Assembly (NCBI RefSeq): GCF_009769165.1
Contig: NZ_CP043476.1
Span: forward strand, 1,929,001 to 1,993,000
From: Xanthomonas hyacinthi
GTDB taxonomy: Bacteria > Pseudomonadota > Gammaproteobacteria > Xanthomonadales > Xanthomonadaceae
Length of the DNA stretch: 64,000 nucleotides
Reading direction: 5' to 3'
This document shows positions 1-8,941 of this stretch, in pieces; the first letter of the stretch is position 1, and each line of letters starts with the position of its first letter. A model generated the notes under the pieces. That model was not told where the DNA came from, made no database searches, and was given only the letters and a program-made list of their open reading frames with translations. Made by a program: the position numbers and the translations under genes.

Positions 1-560
1 TAGCTGTCGGTGCGCGCCCAGTCGCGCTGCAGCTCCAGCAGGTATTGCAGCGCGGTCATCGGCCGGCCGCCGGCCTGCACGATGCGCTCGATCGCGCGGT
101 TGTGCGCCTCGGCCGACACGTCGCCGCAGGCGTCTGCGATCACGTAGACCTCGAAGCCCTGGTCCAGCGCCGACAGCGCCGGGCCGACGATGCACACGCT
201 GGTCCACAATCCGGCCAGCACGATCCGCGGCTTGCCGATTTCGTTGACCCGCTGGATCACCGCCGCGTCTTCCCAGGTATTCATCGAGGTGCGGTCGAGC
301 AGCGCCTGGCCCGGGAACGGCGCCACCACTTCGTCGAACATCGGTCCGGAGAAGCTCTTTTCCGCCACTGTGGTCAGGATCGTCGGCACGCCGAAGCTGG
401 CGGCCGCATTGGCCACCAATGCGGCATTGGTGCGTAGCGCGCCCGCGTCGATCGAGTGCGTGGCGAAGGCCATCTGCGACTGGAAGTCGATCATGATCAG
501 GGTGTGGTCGCCCGGGGCGAGCAACGAGGCGCCCGGAACGGGCAGAGCGGCGAGCGGCAT
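1..560 (-). CDS. Isochorismatase-family cysteine hydrolase (3' end outside window)
   Basis: Reading back from the ATG at 558-560 gives MPLAALPVPGASLLAPGDHT and then LIMIDFQSQM, the usual start of the isochorismatase fold. The family triad is visible: Asp in MIDFQ (about residue 25), Lys in VAEKSFSG (about 78) and Cys in TSVCIVG (about 130). The frame is still open at base 1, so the C-terminus is missing. The sequence most resembles the YcaC/nicotinamidase-like branch of cytoplasmic amide or ester hydrolases. The substrate cannot be told from sequence; true isochorismatase activity is unlikely because no enterobactin genes are nearby. Confidence 0.85.
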   Translation of the reverse strand, partial: MPLAALPVPGASLLAPGDHTLIMIDFQSQMAFATHSIDAGALRTNAALVANAAASFGVPTILTTVAEKSFSGPMFDEVVAPFPGQALLDRTSMNTWEDAAVIQRVNEIGKPRIVLAGLWTSVCIVGPALSALDQGFEVYVIADACGDVSAEAHNRAIERIVQAGGRPMTALQYLLELQRDWARTDS

Positions 561-678
561 GGCGATATCCTGATCCTGGTGCGAGGGAGAGCACGATGCT
601 GGCGTGCCGCCGCGGCCGCGTCTTGGAGAATCGTGTGGCTCTGTGCGCCAAGTGCAGGCCGCTCCGACCAGCCGCCGT

Positions 679-2103
679 CTACCAGGCCCAACGCAGTTCC
701 ACGCCGACATAGTCGCTGTCGCGCGCACCGGCCTGGCGCAGCGCGCTGCCGACCTCATAGCGCACCGCTTCCAGCGCCGCGGTGAGCTGCGGCGACAACG
801 TGCGCTGCAGCCGCAGTTGCGTGTAGCGGCCGGTCCAGCGCCCGCCATGGCCGGCGCTGCCGGCCACCGGCACATTGGGTTGCAGGTACACCGCATCGGC
901 GCTGGTCTGCCGCCACAGCAACCCCACCCCCAGCGTCGCGGTCAGCGCCGGCGCAGCCTGCCACTGCAGCGACGGCTTCAGGTGCACAAGATTGCTGTAG
1001 CCGGTGTAGCCGGCGAGCGCGAAGTAGTAGCCGTTCGGGAACAGCGGATTGAACGTGTCCACGCGGCCATCGCCGGCATGCGCGTCGCCGGAGGCCGCAT
1101 CCAGCTGCAGGCCCAGCCGCGGCTGCGCGGCGAACCGCTCCAGTGTGTAGCCGGCGCGCGCGCCGAACGCCCAGGCATGGATCGATTGCGGGCCGACGCG
1201 GCCGCGCTGCACCATCGTCTCCAGGTCCCAGTCCGCGCCGCGCGCGGCGCCGGCGAAACGCAGGTCGAACACGTGGCGGCGCTCGCGGCCGCTGCCGTCC
1301 TGGTAATGCGCCTGGTCGCGTGCGTACAGCGCGTAGTAGGCGGACAGTTCGTTGTCGCCGAACACCTTGCGCTCGGCGCGCAGCGTGCTGAAGCGCACGC
1401 GGCGGCTGGAACGGTCGTCGAAGGCGCGCGCGTCGGCGTACTGCACCGGCTGGCTGACGAAACCGAGCACGCGCCAGCGCGCGGTTTCCCAATCGGCCCA
1501 CACCGCATCGAACGACTGGCGCAGGTTGGGGCCATCGCGCGAGGACACGAAGCGTTGCAGGTCGAAGGCGAAATCCTGGCGCCCGACACGCGCCTTGAAC
1601 GTGCCGGCCGCGAGGCGATGCTGGTAGGCGAGGAAGGCCAGGCGCAGGTCGAGCCGGTTCTGGTCGGCGCCGGAACGCACGCGCTTGGCGTAGGCGCGCA
1701 CGTCCTCGAGCTGCGCGAACGCCTGCCAGTGACTGCCCAGATGCAGGTCGGCATGCAGCTGCAGCCGCTGCAGCAGGTAGGCATCGGCGGTGGTGCCCGT
1801 GCCCAGGCCGGGCGCGTCGTTGGACTCGACGCGCTCGCGCAGGTTGGCGCCCAGCGACAGGTAGCGCTGCGCATCGTCCACGTCCAATGGCAGGTACTTC
1901 AAGCGATCCAGCGGCGCTTGCCGCAAGACCGGATCGGCCAGCGCCGACCAGTCTTCCTGCCAGCGATTGGTGCTCGGCAACGGCCGCGTCGCAGGCGCAG
2001 GCGGCTGCAGCGCTTGCTCTTCGGCACGGGCTGGCACCGCGAACGCGATCGTGCACGCCAGCGCCAGCAACGCGCCGTGCCGCATGCGCCCGGCGCCGTG
2101 CAT
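679..2103 (-). CDS. AlgE-like outer-membrane porin (alginate export family)
   Basis: A protein of about 474 residues starting MHGAGRMRHGALLALAC, with a signal peptide ending near VPARA. An internal ATG at 2083-2085 (MRHGALL) is an equally good start. The body has alternating aromatic/charged strands and repeated R-x-E/D-L patterns such as YLSLGANLRERVESNDAPG and GRQDFAFDLQRF, typical of the alginate export domain (PF13372). It ends in the aromatic residues of VGVELRWAW, as expected of an outer-membrane barrel. The probable VOC gene lies immediately upstream with only about 8 bases between them, so they are probably co-transcribed. No alginate synthesis genes are present, so the solute is unknown. 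Confidence 0.75.
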   Translation of the reverse strand: MHGAGRMRHGALLALACTIAFAVPARAEEQALQPPAPATRPLPSTNRWQEDWSALADPVLRQAPLDRLKYLPLDVDDAQRYLSLGANLRERVESNDAPGLGTGTTADAYLLQRLQLHADLHLGSHWQAFAQLEDVRAYAKRVRSGADQNRLDLRLAFLAYQHRLAAGTFKARVGRQDFAFDLQRFVSSRDGPNLRQSFDAVWADWETARWRVLGFVSQPVQYADARAFDDRSSRRVRFSTLRAERKVFGDNELSAYYALYARDQAHYQDGSGRERRHVFDLRFAGAARGADWDLETMVQRGRVGPQSIHAWAFGARAGYTLERFAAQPRLGLQLDAASGDAHAGDGRVDTFNPLFPNGYYFALAGYTGYSNLVHLKPSLQWQAAPALTATLGVGLLWRQTSADAVYLQPNVPVAGSAGHGGRWTGRYTQLRLQRTLSPQLTAALEAVRYEVGSALRQAGARDSDYVGVELRWAW

Positions 2104-2111
2104 GCACCCGC

Positions 2112-3035
2112 TCAATGCGCCAGCGGGCCATGGATCTCGGCGACGTAGCCGCCCGGGAATTGCACCACCGCACTGCGCCGGTCCTGGCTGGCGAACGGCG
2201 CCACCAGCACCTGCACGCCGGCGGCCTTGGCCTTGTCCAGGGTCTGTTGCAGGTCCTCGACCTCGTAGCCGGTGGTCTCGCGCCCATACGGATACGGCAG
2301 GTGGCCATCGCTGACCGCCACCGTGGTCTTGCCGAAATCCGAGCGCAGGCGGATGCGCCGGTAATGTTCGCCGGGACGGCCGATCTCCTGTCCCGGCGCC
2401 TGCCGCGCATCGTCCACCAGCTTGCCATGGGAGAAGGCGAGGAAGCTGCGCACGAAGGCGTCGGCGCGGTCCGGCGACAGGTACACGCGGTTCTCCGGCA
2501 GCGTGCGGAACGCCGCGTACGACGGCGCGGTGGTATGCCAGTACAGCTGCGTGTTGACCCCGCCCGGCCACTGCACCACCGCATCGCGGCCGATCGGATC
2601 GGGGAACGGCGCGACCAGCACGTCGGCACCGGCGGCGCGCGCCGCGGCCACGGCCTGGTCCAGGTCGCGCACCAGCAGGCCGTTGCGCTCGGCGCCGAAC
2701 GGATGCGGGATCGGCGTGGTGAAGCCGAACAGCGACACCGTGCCGACCGGCGTCTGCAACAGCTGCGAGGTGGTGCTGCTCGGGGTCGGCGTCACCGTCG
2801 CCACCACCTGGCGCGTACTGGTGCCGCCGAAGGTGGCCAGGAAGCTGGCGACGAAGCGGTCCACGTCGGCCGGCGCCACGTACACATGGGTGGTGTCGTA
2901 CTGCGGGGCGACCGCGACCGGCGGCGTGGCGGCGGAGCGCGCGGCCGCCGGCGGCGAGTGCGCGGCCATCGCGGCGAACGCGCTGAGCGACAGCAGGCTC
3001 GACGACAGCAGGGCGGCAACGATTTTCGAACGCAT
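2112..3035 (-). CDS. Secreted VOC (glyoxalase/bleomycin-resistance) superfamily protein with two domains
   Basis: Start chosen at the ATG at 3033-3035 because it begins a clean signal peptide (MRSKIVAALLSSSLLSLSAFA) and follows an AGGAAG ribosome site; an open frame upstream to 3095 is less likely. The mature part of about 280 residues contains two similar halves, each with a D-x2-x-A-x-A-x3-G-x-x-VLVAPF segment (near residues 145 and 265) followed by a VVQxPGG strand. That is the paired beta-alpha-beta pattern of VOC proteins. The signal peptide puts it in the periplasm, which is unusual for this mostly cytoplasmic superfamily. It sits directly upstream of the AlgE-like porin gene. No catalytic assignment is possible. 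Confidence 0.7.
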   Translation of the reverse strand: MRSKIVAALLSSSLLSLSAFAAMAAHSPPAAARSAATPPVAVAPQYDTTHVYVAPADVDRFVASFLATFGGTSTRQVVATVTPTPSSTTSQLLQTPVGTVSLFGFTTPIPHPFGAERNGLLVRDLDQAVAAARAAGADVLVAPFPDPIGRDAVVQWPGGVNTQLYWHTTAPSYAAFRTLPENRVYLSPDRADAFVRSFLAFSHGKLVDDARQAPGQEIGRPGEHYRRIRLRSDFGKTTVAVSDGHLPYPYGRETTGYEVEDLQQTLDKAKAAGVQVLVAPFASQDRRSAVVQFPGGYVAEIHGPLAH

Positions 3036-3200
3036 GCGGAAACTTCCTCGGCTGGGCTGCAGCGAAGACCGGCGCCGCGGCAGCGGCGCAGGCAACCGGC
3101 ACGCGATGCGCCGGCAACGGCATGCTGCGCGAGCACGGGGAATGCGTATTGGAAATTGGCGCGGTCCTGCGCCGCCATGCGCCCGCCGGCGCGGCGCCGG

Positions 3201-3668
3201 CTACGCGCGGCGGCGGCTGTCGTTGGCCATGGCCGTCACACCCGGCAGTGCGTTTTCGAAGGCGGCACGCGCGGCGCGCACCACGGCGTGATTGGCCTCG
3301 GCCCAGCGCACCAGCTGCGCCAGCGGCACGGCCAACGACTGCCCCAGCGGGGTCAGCCGGTACTCCACGCCCGGCGGCACCAGCGGCAGCACCGCGCGCG
3401 CGACCAGGCCTTCGCGCTGCAGGTCGCGCAGGGTCTGGGTCAGCATGCGCTGCGAAATGTCCGGCACCGCGCGGCGCAATTCGCCGAAACGGTGCGGGCG
3501 CTCGGCCAGCAGCAGCAGGAACAGCGTGCTCCACTTGTCGCCGATCTGCGCCAGCACGTCGCGTACCGGGCATTGGTCGATCGGCATGCCCTCGCCGCGG
3601 TAGTCGCGCAGCTTCTGGCTCAGCGGCGGGTCGGCGGGCGTGGCGGCAGGCGCCGCGGTGACGGACAT
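3201..3668 (-). CDS. HxlR-family winged-helix transcriptional regulator
   Basis: A 155-residue protein with the HxlR signature: [20 protein letters not shown] (Cys near residue 34), then [20 protein letters not shown] and a wing ending [11 protein letters not shown]. The single N-terminal Cys preceding the first helix is the residue used for redox or quinone sensing in family members such as YodB and QorR. It is divergent from the NmrA-type reductase gene, the same arrangement as ytfH/qorB (ytfG) in E. coli, so it probably represses that gene and itself. The fold is certain; ligand and target are inferred. Confidence 0.9.
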   Translation of the reverse strand: MSVTAAPAATPADPPLSQKLRDYRGEGMPIDQCPVRDVLAQIGDKWSTLFLLLLAERPHRFGELRRAVPDISQRMLTQTLRDLQREGLVARAVLPLVPPGVEYRLTPLGQSLAVPLAQLVRWAEANHAVVRAARAAFENALPGVTAMANDSRRRA

Positions 3669-3673
3669 GATGG

Positions 3674-3687
3674 TTACCTCGACGTAA
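3674..3687. promoter_or_regulatory. Possible HxlR operator half-sites in divergent promoter
   Basis: Between the divergent HxlR and reductase genes there is TTAC-N6-GTAA, a perfect dyad in its outer arms, located 6 bases upstream of the HxlR start. HxlR-type dimers commonly bind spaced inverted tetramers. Assignment rests on position and symmetry only. Confidence 0.3.
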
Positions 3688-3827
3688 TCAGGGGCGGGGA
3701 AAGTGCCGTATTTACACTGCTGCGGCGATCTCTACTATGCACCAGGTCCCTTTTGCAGACCACTTCGGTCGGCCCCGCGGCAGCGCGCTTCGCAAGCGCC
3801 GGCACCGCACTCACCCAGGAAACCCGC

Positions 3828-4736
3828 ATGTCCGCTCATCCCCAATCCCTGCTCGTCACCGGCGCCGGCGGCCAGCTCGGCCAGCGTGTGCTGGCCCATC
3901 TGCTCGACACGCTGCAGCTGCCGCCGGCGCGCATCGTGGCCCTGACCCGCCGCCCCGAGACCCTGGCTGCCTGGGCGGCACGCGGCGTCGAGGTGCGCCC
4001 CGGCGACTTCGACGCCCCCGCCTCGCTGGACGCCGCCTTCCAAGGCGTGGGCCGGCTGCTGCTGATCAGCACCGATGCGTTCGACCGCCCCGGCCACCGG
4101 CTCGTGCAGCATCAGGCGGCGATCGCCGCCGCCGTACGCAGCGGCGTCCAGCACGTGGTCTACACCTCCTGCCCCGAACCGTACGATTCGCCGCTGCTGA
4201 TCGCCGCCGATCACGCCGGGACCGAGGATGCACTGGCGGCCAGCGCCCTGCCCGGCTGGACCGTGCTGCGCAACCACTGGTACTTGGAGAACCTATTCCT
4301 GAGCCTGCCGTCGATCCTGGCCTCCGGGCGCTGGTACAGCGCCACTGGCGACGGCCGCAGCGCCCACATCGCGCGCGACGACCTGGCGCGCGCCGCGGCG
4401 GCGGCCCTGGCCGGCGGCGGCGCGGCCAAGCGCACGCTGACCCTGAGCGGCGACCGCGCCTACAGCACCGCCGAGATCGCCGCACTGGTCGCGCAGACCG
4501 TCGGCACGCCGATCCAGGTGATCCAGGTGCCGGTGGAAGGCCTGATCCAGGGCATGGTGGCGGCCGGCCTGCCCGAGCCGGTCGCGCGCATGCTGGCCTC
4601 GTTCGACAGCAACACCGCCGCCGGTCGCGTGGCCGGCGTCACCGGCGACTACCAGGCGCTGACCGGCCAGGCACCGCAGCCGTTCGAGCAGTGGCTGCAG
4701 GTCAACCGCGCGCAGCTCGCCGCACTGGCGCCCTGA
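3828..4736 (+). CDS. NmrA/SDR-family NAD(P)H quinone oxidoreductase-like protein (QorB-like)
   Basis: A 302-residue atypical short-chain dehydrogenase. The ATG at 3828 is preceded by AGGA and starts MSAHPQSLLVTGAGGQLGQR, giving the GxxGxxG dinucleotide-binding loop (GAGGQLG). The text HVVYTSCPEPYDSPLL and the later RNHWYLENL are typical of the NmrA/QorB branch that binds NADPH and lacks the classical Tyr-Lys pair. QorB proteins reduce quinones in the cytosol. The divergent HxlR gene matches the ytfG/ytfH pairing and implies induction by quinones or electrophiles. Confidence 0.8.
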   Translation: MSAHPQSLLVTGAGGQLGQRVLAHLLDTLQLPPARIVALTRRPETLAAWAARGVEVRPGDFDAPASLDAAFQGVGRLLLISTDAFDRPGHRLVQHQAAIAAAVRSGVQHVVYTSCPEPYDSPLLIAADHAGTEDALAASALPGWTVLRNHWYLENLFLSLPSILASGRWYSATGDGRSAHIARDDLARAAAAALAGGGAAKRTLTLSGDRAYSTAEIAALVAQTVGTPIQVIQVPVEGLIQGMVAAGLPEPVARMLASFDSNTAAGRVAGVTGDYQALTGQAPQPFEQWLQVNRAQLAALAP

Positions 4737-4846
4737 GCGCGGGCGCGCTGGGCGCACGGCACGCCCCTGGCCGCGTGCGCGCAAGTGCGTCCGGATCGGC
4801 GCCGCCAGCGCGCCGTCGGGTGACGCGCCGCGGCACGGAGCGCACG

Positions 4847-7354
4847 TCAGCGGCGCTGCGCCAGTGCGCCCGCCAGGCCGACGAGCATGTCAGCAATCCG
4901 GCCGACGGTGTCCGCTTCGGGTAGCGGCAGCGTGAGATGGGTCCGCCCGGTTTGCGCGTCGCGTTGGATCCAGGGGTGATCCGGCGCGGCTCCCGCCGGC
5001 TGTCCGGCGGCCGCGAGCGCTTCGACCAGGCGCGTCCCCGCGCCAAGCAACGCCGCCCACGGATCAGGCGGCGGGGCCGAGACGGCAGCGGATGGCGCAT
5101 CCGCTGCTGCGGTACTTCCGCGCCCCGGCTGGCTGGCATCGTCCTGCTCAGCGAGCCGCTCGTCGGTCTCCTGCGGCGCGGCGGCGACGGCGGCCATTTC
5201 CTCAAGCGGGGCGATCGGCACGGTGGGCTGGACCGCACGGGTCACCGACTCGACTTCCTTCATGAAGCGCGACAGACGGGTCCCCTCGAGCGCGACCTCG
5301 GCATCGCCGCCATCGAGGATGCCTGCGGCGAGCGAACGCTTGAAGGCCAGTACCGACAACATGCCTTCTTCGATGGTGCCGCGCGCGACGAAGTTGACGA
5401 CCCGGATCGGACGCTGCTGACCGAGACGGTGGATGCGTGCCACGCGCTGTTCGAGCACGGCCGGATTCCACGGCAGATCGATGTTCACCAGGGTGGCGGC
5501 GTGTTGCAGGTTGAGTCCTGTGCTGCCGGCATCGGTGGCCAGGAAAATACGGCACTGCGGATCGTTGCCGAAGCGGTCGACCAGCGCCTGGCGCTGGTTC
5601 GACGGCACCCCGCCGTGGAACAGCACATGTCCCCATCCACGCGCCTGGAACCGGCGAATCAGCACCGCGTGCATGCGCAGCCATTGACTGAACACCACCA
5701 CTTTCTCGTTGGAATCGGCGAGCAGTTCGTCGAGCAGCGCGGCGAGTTCGTCGGCCTTCACACCATGATCGGTTTCCGGGTCGAGCAGATGACTGCTGTC
5801 GCAGACCATCCGCATGTTCTGCAATGCGCAGGTGAGCCGCCGCTGATCCGACTCGGACAGGAAGCCGCTGCCGCGCCAGCGTTGCACGATCCGCGCGGCG
5901 ATCTGCGCGTTCTCCTCGTGGAGGGTCGCCTGCAGTTCGGTCATCGGCACCAGCACCTGCTGATCGGTGCGCGCCGGCAGCTGCGCCAGCACCTGCGCCT
6001 TGCGCCGCCGGATCAGAATCGGGGCGAGGGTGCGTCCGATGCGGTCCAGTCCGATGTAGCCGGTCACGCGGCCGCGCTCGTCGCGCTCGGTATGCTCGTG
6101 CATCAGCTTCCAGGTCGGCCCGAGGCGATGCTGGTCGACGAATTGCACGATGGAGATCAACTCCTCCAGCTTGTTCTCCAGCGGCGTGCCGGTAAGCACG
6201 ATCGCATACGGGCTGTCGATGCGCTTGATCGCGCGCGCGGCGATGGTGTTCCAGTTCTTGACCCGCTGCGCCTCATCGACGATGACCAGCTCCGGCGCCC
6301 AGGCCTGGATCAGGTCCAGGTCGGTCCGCAGCTTCTCGTAATTGGTGATCTTGCAGAAGTCATCGGCTTCGAAGAGCGCGCGCCGCGCCTGGCGGCCGCC
6401 ATCGATCACCTGCGCCTGGCGTCCGGCGAAGCGTGCGATCTCGCGCTGCCACTGATACTTGAGCGAGGTCGGGCAGATCACCAGCACGCGGCGCACGCCG
6501 AAGTGGCGGGCGAAGACTTCGGCCGCGGCAATGGCCTGGATGGTCTTGCCCAGGCCCATGTCGTCGGCAATCAGCGCGCGCCCGGCAGCGACGGCGAACA
6601 GCGCTCCTTCGGCCTGGTATGGGTACAGCGGCACCTTGACCAGCTTCGCCAACGCCGGGCTGGCCGCCCCGCGCGGAAACGCCTTGGACAGCACGGCGCG
6701 GCGCCGAGCGGCATCGCGCAGACCGGCCACATGATCGCGCGCGGCCGCGTCGATCTGCAGTCCGTGGCCATGCTTGGCACAGACCCCGGCGAAGCGCTGC
6801 ACTGCTTTGATCCGATCCGCACCGAGCAACCCCTGAGGCGCATCCTCGCCGGATTCGATGCGGAAGACTTCGCGTGCCGATTCCACTACCGGTTCGGGCG
6901 CCTCGCTGCCCAGGCGCAGACGCAGCATGCGCGGGTTGCCTGGCTGCAGGAACAGCTCGCTGTACGGCGGCCGAAATCCGCGACCTAGCGCGGCCTTGGC
7001 GCCGCGCCTGCCTTCCAGCTGCATCAGCACGCACTCGATGTGTTTGCACGTGCCCAGCTCGTTGGTACGGAAGTCGGCGCAGTCGCATTGGTTGTCGCCC
7101 AGCTGCAGGCCGCGGATCCGCACCCGGTAGGCGCCGCCGGATTCGCGGTTATGCACCCGGAATTCGGAAAACAGCGCCTGACTGCCGACATTTTCGACCT
7201 CGAACGCCTGCTCCCGGCCGAACTGGCGGCGCAACGCGCGCTGCCAATCCTCCATGCGCATGCCCTCAGGTGCGCTATGCGGCGACAGGCGGAGTTCTTT
7301 CTTCTTGCGGGGCGTCGCTTTCTCGAGGCGGGGAGAACGTTTGGTTTTGGTCAT
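4847..7354 (-). CDS. SNF2-family DEAD/DEAH-like helicase with N-terminal SWIM zinc finger
   Basis: About 835 residues. The start is taken at the ATG at 7352-7354 (MTKTKRSPRLEKATPRKKK, very basic); an earlier in-frame start at 7420 exists without a better ribosome site. A SWIM motif is clear (CDCADF, then CKH near residues 88-103). The two RecA lobes follow: motif I DDMGLGKT near 266, motif II DEAQ near 360, motif III LTGTPLEN, motif V ATDAGSTGLNLQ and motif VI QRVARIHRLGQ. Swi2/Snf2 proteins are ATP-driven dsDNA translocases. The C-terminal 120 residues are low-complexity Ala/Pro. Likely roles are DNA repair or transcription recycling; none is proven by context. Confidence 0.88.
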   Translation of the reverse strand: MTKTKRSPRLEKATPRKKKELRLSPHSAPEGMRMEDWQRALRRQFGREQAFEVENVGSQALFSEFRVHNRESGGAYRVRIRGLQLGDNQCDCADFRTNELGTCKHIECVLMQLEGRRGAKAALGRGFRPPYSELFLQPGNPRMLRLRLGSEAPEPVVESAREVFRIESGEDAPQGLLGADRIKAVQRFAGVCAKHGHGLQIDAAARDHVAGLRDAARRRAVLSKAFPRGAASPALAKLVKVPLYPYQAEGALFAVAAGRALIADDMGLGKTIQAIAAAEVFARHFGVRRVLVICPTSLKYQWQREIARFAGRQAQVIDGGRQARRALFEADDFCKITNYEKLRTDLDLIQAWAPELVIVDEAQRVKNWNTIAARAIKRIDSPYAIVLTGTPLENKLEELISIVQFVDQHRLGPTWKLMHEHTERDERGRVTGYIGLDRIGRTLAPILIRRRKAQVLAQLPARTDQQVLVPMTELQATLHEENAQIAARIVQRWRGSGFLSESDQRRLTCALQNMRMVCDSSHLLDPETDHGVKADELAALLDELLADSNEKVVVFSQWLRMHAVLIRRFQARGWGHVLFHGGVPSNQRQALVDRFGNDPQCRIFLATDAGSTGLNLQHAATLVNIDLPWNPAVLEQRVARIHRLGQQRPIRVVNFVARGTIEEGMLSVLAFKRSLAAGILDGGDAEVALEGTRLSRFMKEVESVTRAVQPTVPIAPLEEMAAVAAAPQETDERLAEQDDASQPGRGSTAAADAPSAAVSAPPPDPWAALLGAGTRLVEALAAAGQPAGAAPDHPWIQRDAQTGRTHLTLPLPEADTVGRIADMLVGLAGALAQRR

Positions 7355-7571
7355 GGCCACATGCGCTTGATCTGGAAATCGTCCGAAGCTGAAGACACCG
7401 CCGAACTGCAGGATCGGCATAGTCTACAAAATGCGCATGCCACGCAGCGCCAACGCACGCTCCGATTCCGATGGTGCATCCGCAACACCACCTCGCTGCG
7501 TCCAGCCTGGCGGCGTCATGCCCTTGAACAGGGTTGGCTTGCCTGCTCCGGACGCCGCCACGGGCCGGGGC

Positions 7572-8915
7572 TCACTTGCCGATGCAGAAGCTGGAGAAGA
7601 TCCGCCCCAGCAAGTCGTCGGCGCTGAGATGGCCGACGATCTCGCCGAGCGCGGCGTGCGCCAGGCGCAGTTCCTCGGCGGCCAGTTCCAGCCGCTCGTC
7701 GCCCAGTTCGGCGGCCGCGGCGGCGGCGTGCTCGGCGGCGCGCTGCAAGGCCTCCACGTGGCGCGCGCGCGCGGAGAATTCGCCGTCGCTGCCGTCGCCG
7801 GCGGCATGCCCGGCGATCGCGCGCAGCTGCGCGTGCAGCCGTTCGAGACCGCTGCCGGTGCTGGCGGAGACGTATACGCTGTCGGCCGTCGCTTCGGGCA
7901 CGGCCTCAAGCAGGTCGCTCTTGTTGTGGATCCACAGCCGTTGCGGCACCTCGGCGATGGCCTCGGCGATGGCGGCGCGACCGGCGTCCGCGGCGCGCGC
8001 GTCGAGCACGATCAACGCCAGGTCGGCGCGCTGCAGTTCCAGCCGCGCGCGGCGCATGCCTTCGCGCTCGATCGCGTCGCCGCCCTCGCGCAGGCCGGCG
8101 GTATCCACCAGGGTCAGTTCGACCCCATCCAGGCGCACGGTCTCGCGCAAGGTGTCGCGGGTGGTGCCGGCGATGTCGGTGACGATGGCGCGTTCGCTGC
8201 CGGCCAGCGCGTTGAGCAGCGAGCTCTTGCCGGCGTTCGGCGGCCCCACCAGCACCGCGTGCAGGCCGTCGCGCAGGCGCCGCCCGCGCTCGGCCTCCAG
8301 CAGCAGTTGCGCCAGGTCCGCACGCGCCTGCTCCAGGCCGGCGCGAACCTGGTCGCCGCCGAGCGTGTCCAGCGATTCGTCGGCGAAATCGATCGCCGCC
8401 TCGGTGTGCATGCGCAGCCGGACCAAATGCTCGGCCAGGGCTTCGACCCGGCGCGAGAACACGCCATCCAGCGACCTGCGTGCCGCGCGCGCCGCACGCA
8501 GGTCGCCGGCGGCGATCAGGTCGGCGATGGCCTCGGCCTGGGCCAGGTCCAGCTTGCGGTTGAGGAAGGCGCGCTCGCTGAACTCGCCCGGCCGCGCCGG
8601 CCGCGCGCCGAGCTCGCAGCAGCGCGCCACCAGTTGCCGCAGCAGCACCGGGCTGCCGTGCGCCTGCAGTTCCAGCACGTCCTCGCCGGTGAAGCTGCGC
8701 GGTGCCGGGAACCACAATGCGATGCCGTCGTCGAGGGTCTCTCCCTGCGCATCGCGGAAGCGTGCGTAGCGCGCCGTACGCGGGAGCAGCGCGCCCAGGC
8801 CGAGACCGGCGCCGATCGCCGCGGCCAGGCGCCCGGACACGCGCACCACGCCGACCCCGCCCGCCCCCGGAGCGGTGGCGATGGCGGCGATGGTGTCGGC
8901 GGTGGAGTGCGGCAT
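7572..8915 (-). CDS. mnmE: tRNA uridine-5-carboxymethylaminomethyl modification GTPase MnmE
   Basis: A 447-residue protein of normal length. The N-terminal tetrahydrofolate-binding domain starts [20 protein letters not shown]. The inserted G domain shows GPPNAGKSS (G1, near 225), GTTRDT (G2), DTAGLRE (G3) and NKSD (G4). The protein ends in CIGK, the C-x-G-K motif whose Cys is essential. MnmE works with MnmG to modify the wobble uridine of several tRNAs. The location downstream of yidC, in the rpmH-rnpA-yidC-mnmE order, is the usual one near oriC, here with the caspase/deacetylase lipoprotein gene inserted between yidC and mnmE. Confidence 0.97.
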   Translation of the reverse strand: MPHSTADTIAAIATAPGAGGVGVVRVSGRLAAAIGAGLGLGALLPRTARYARFRDAQGETLDDGIALWFPAPRSFTGEDVLELQAHGSPVLLRQLVARCCELGARPARPGEFSERAFLNRKLDLAQAEAIADLIAAGDLRAARAARRSLDGVFSRRVEALAEHLVRLRMHTEAAIDFADESLDTLGGDQVRAGLEQARADLAQLLLEAERGRRLRDGLHAVLVGPPNAGKSSLLNALAGSERAIVTDIAGTTRDTLRETVRLDGVELTLVDTAGLREGGDAIEREGMRRARLELQRADLALIVLDARAADAGRAAIAEAIAEVPQRLWIHNKSDLLEAVPEATADSVYVSASTGSGLERLHAQLRAIAGHAAGDGSDGEFSARARHVEALQRAAEHAAAAAAELGDERLELAAEELRLAHAALGEIVGHLSADDLLGRIFSSFCIGK

Positions 8916-8941
8916 GGCGAACGTCCCGGCGGCGTTGCAGG

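Noticed and set aside
1887..4736. Very long plus-strand frame (949 codons) across the AlgE-like, VOC, HxlR and reductase region
   Set aside because: Only its last 302 codons are a real protein. The rest is high-GC antisense of genes on the other strand.
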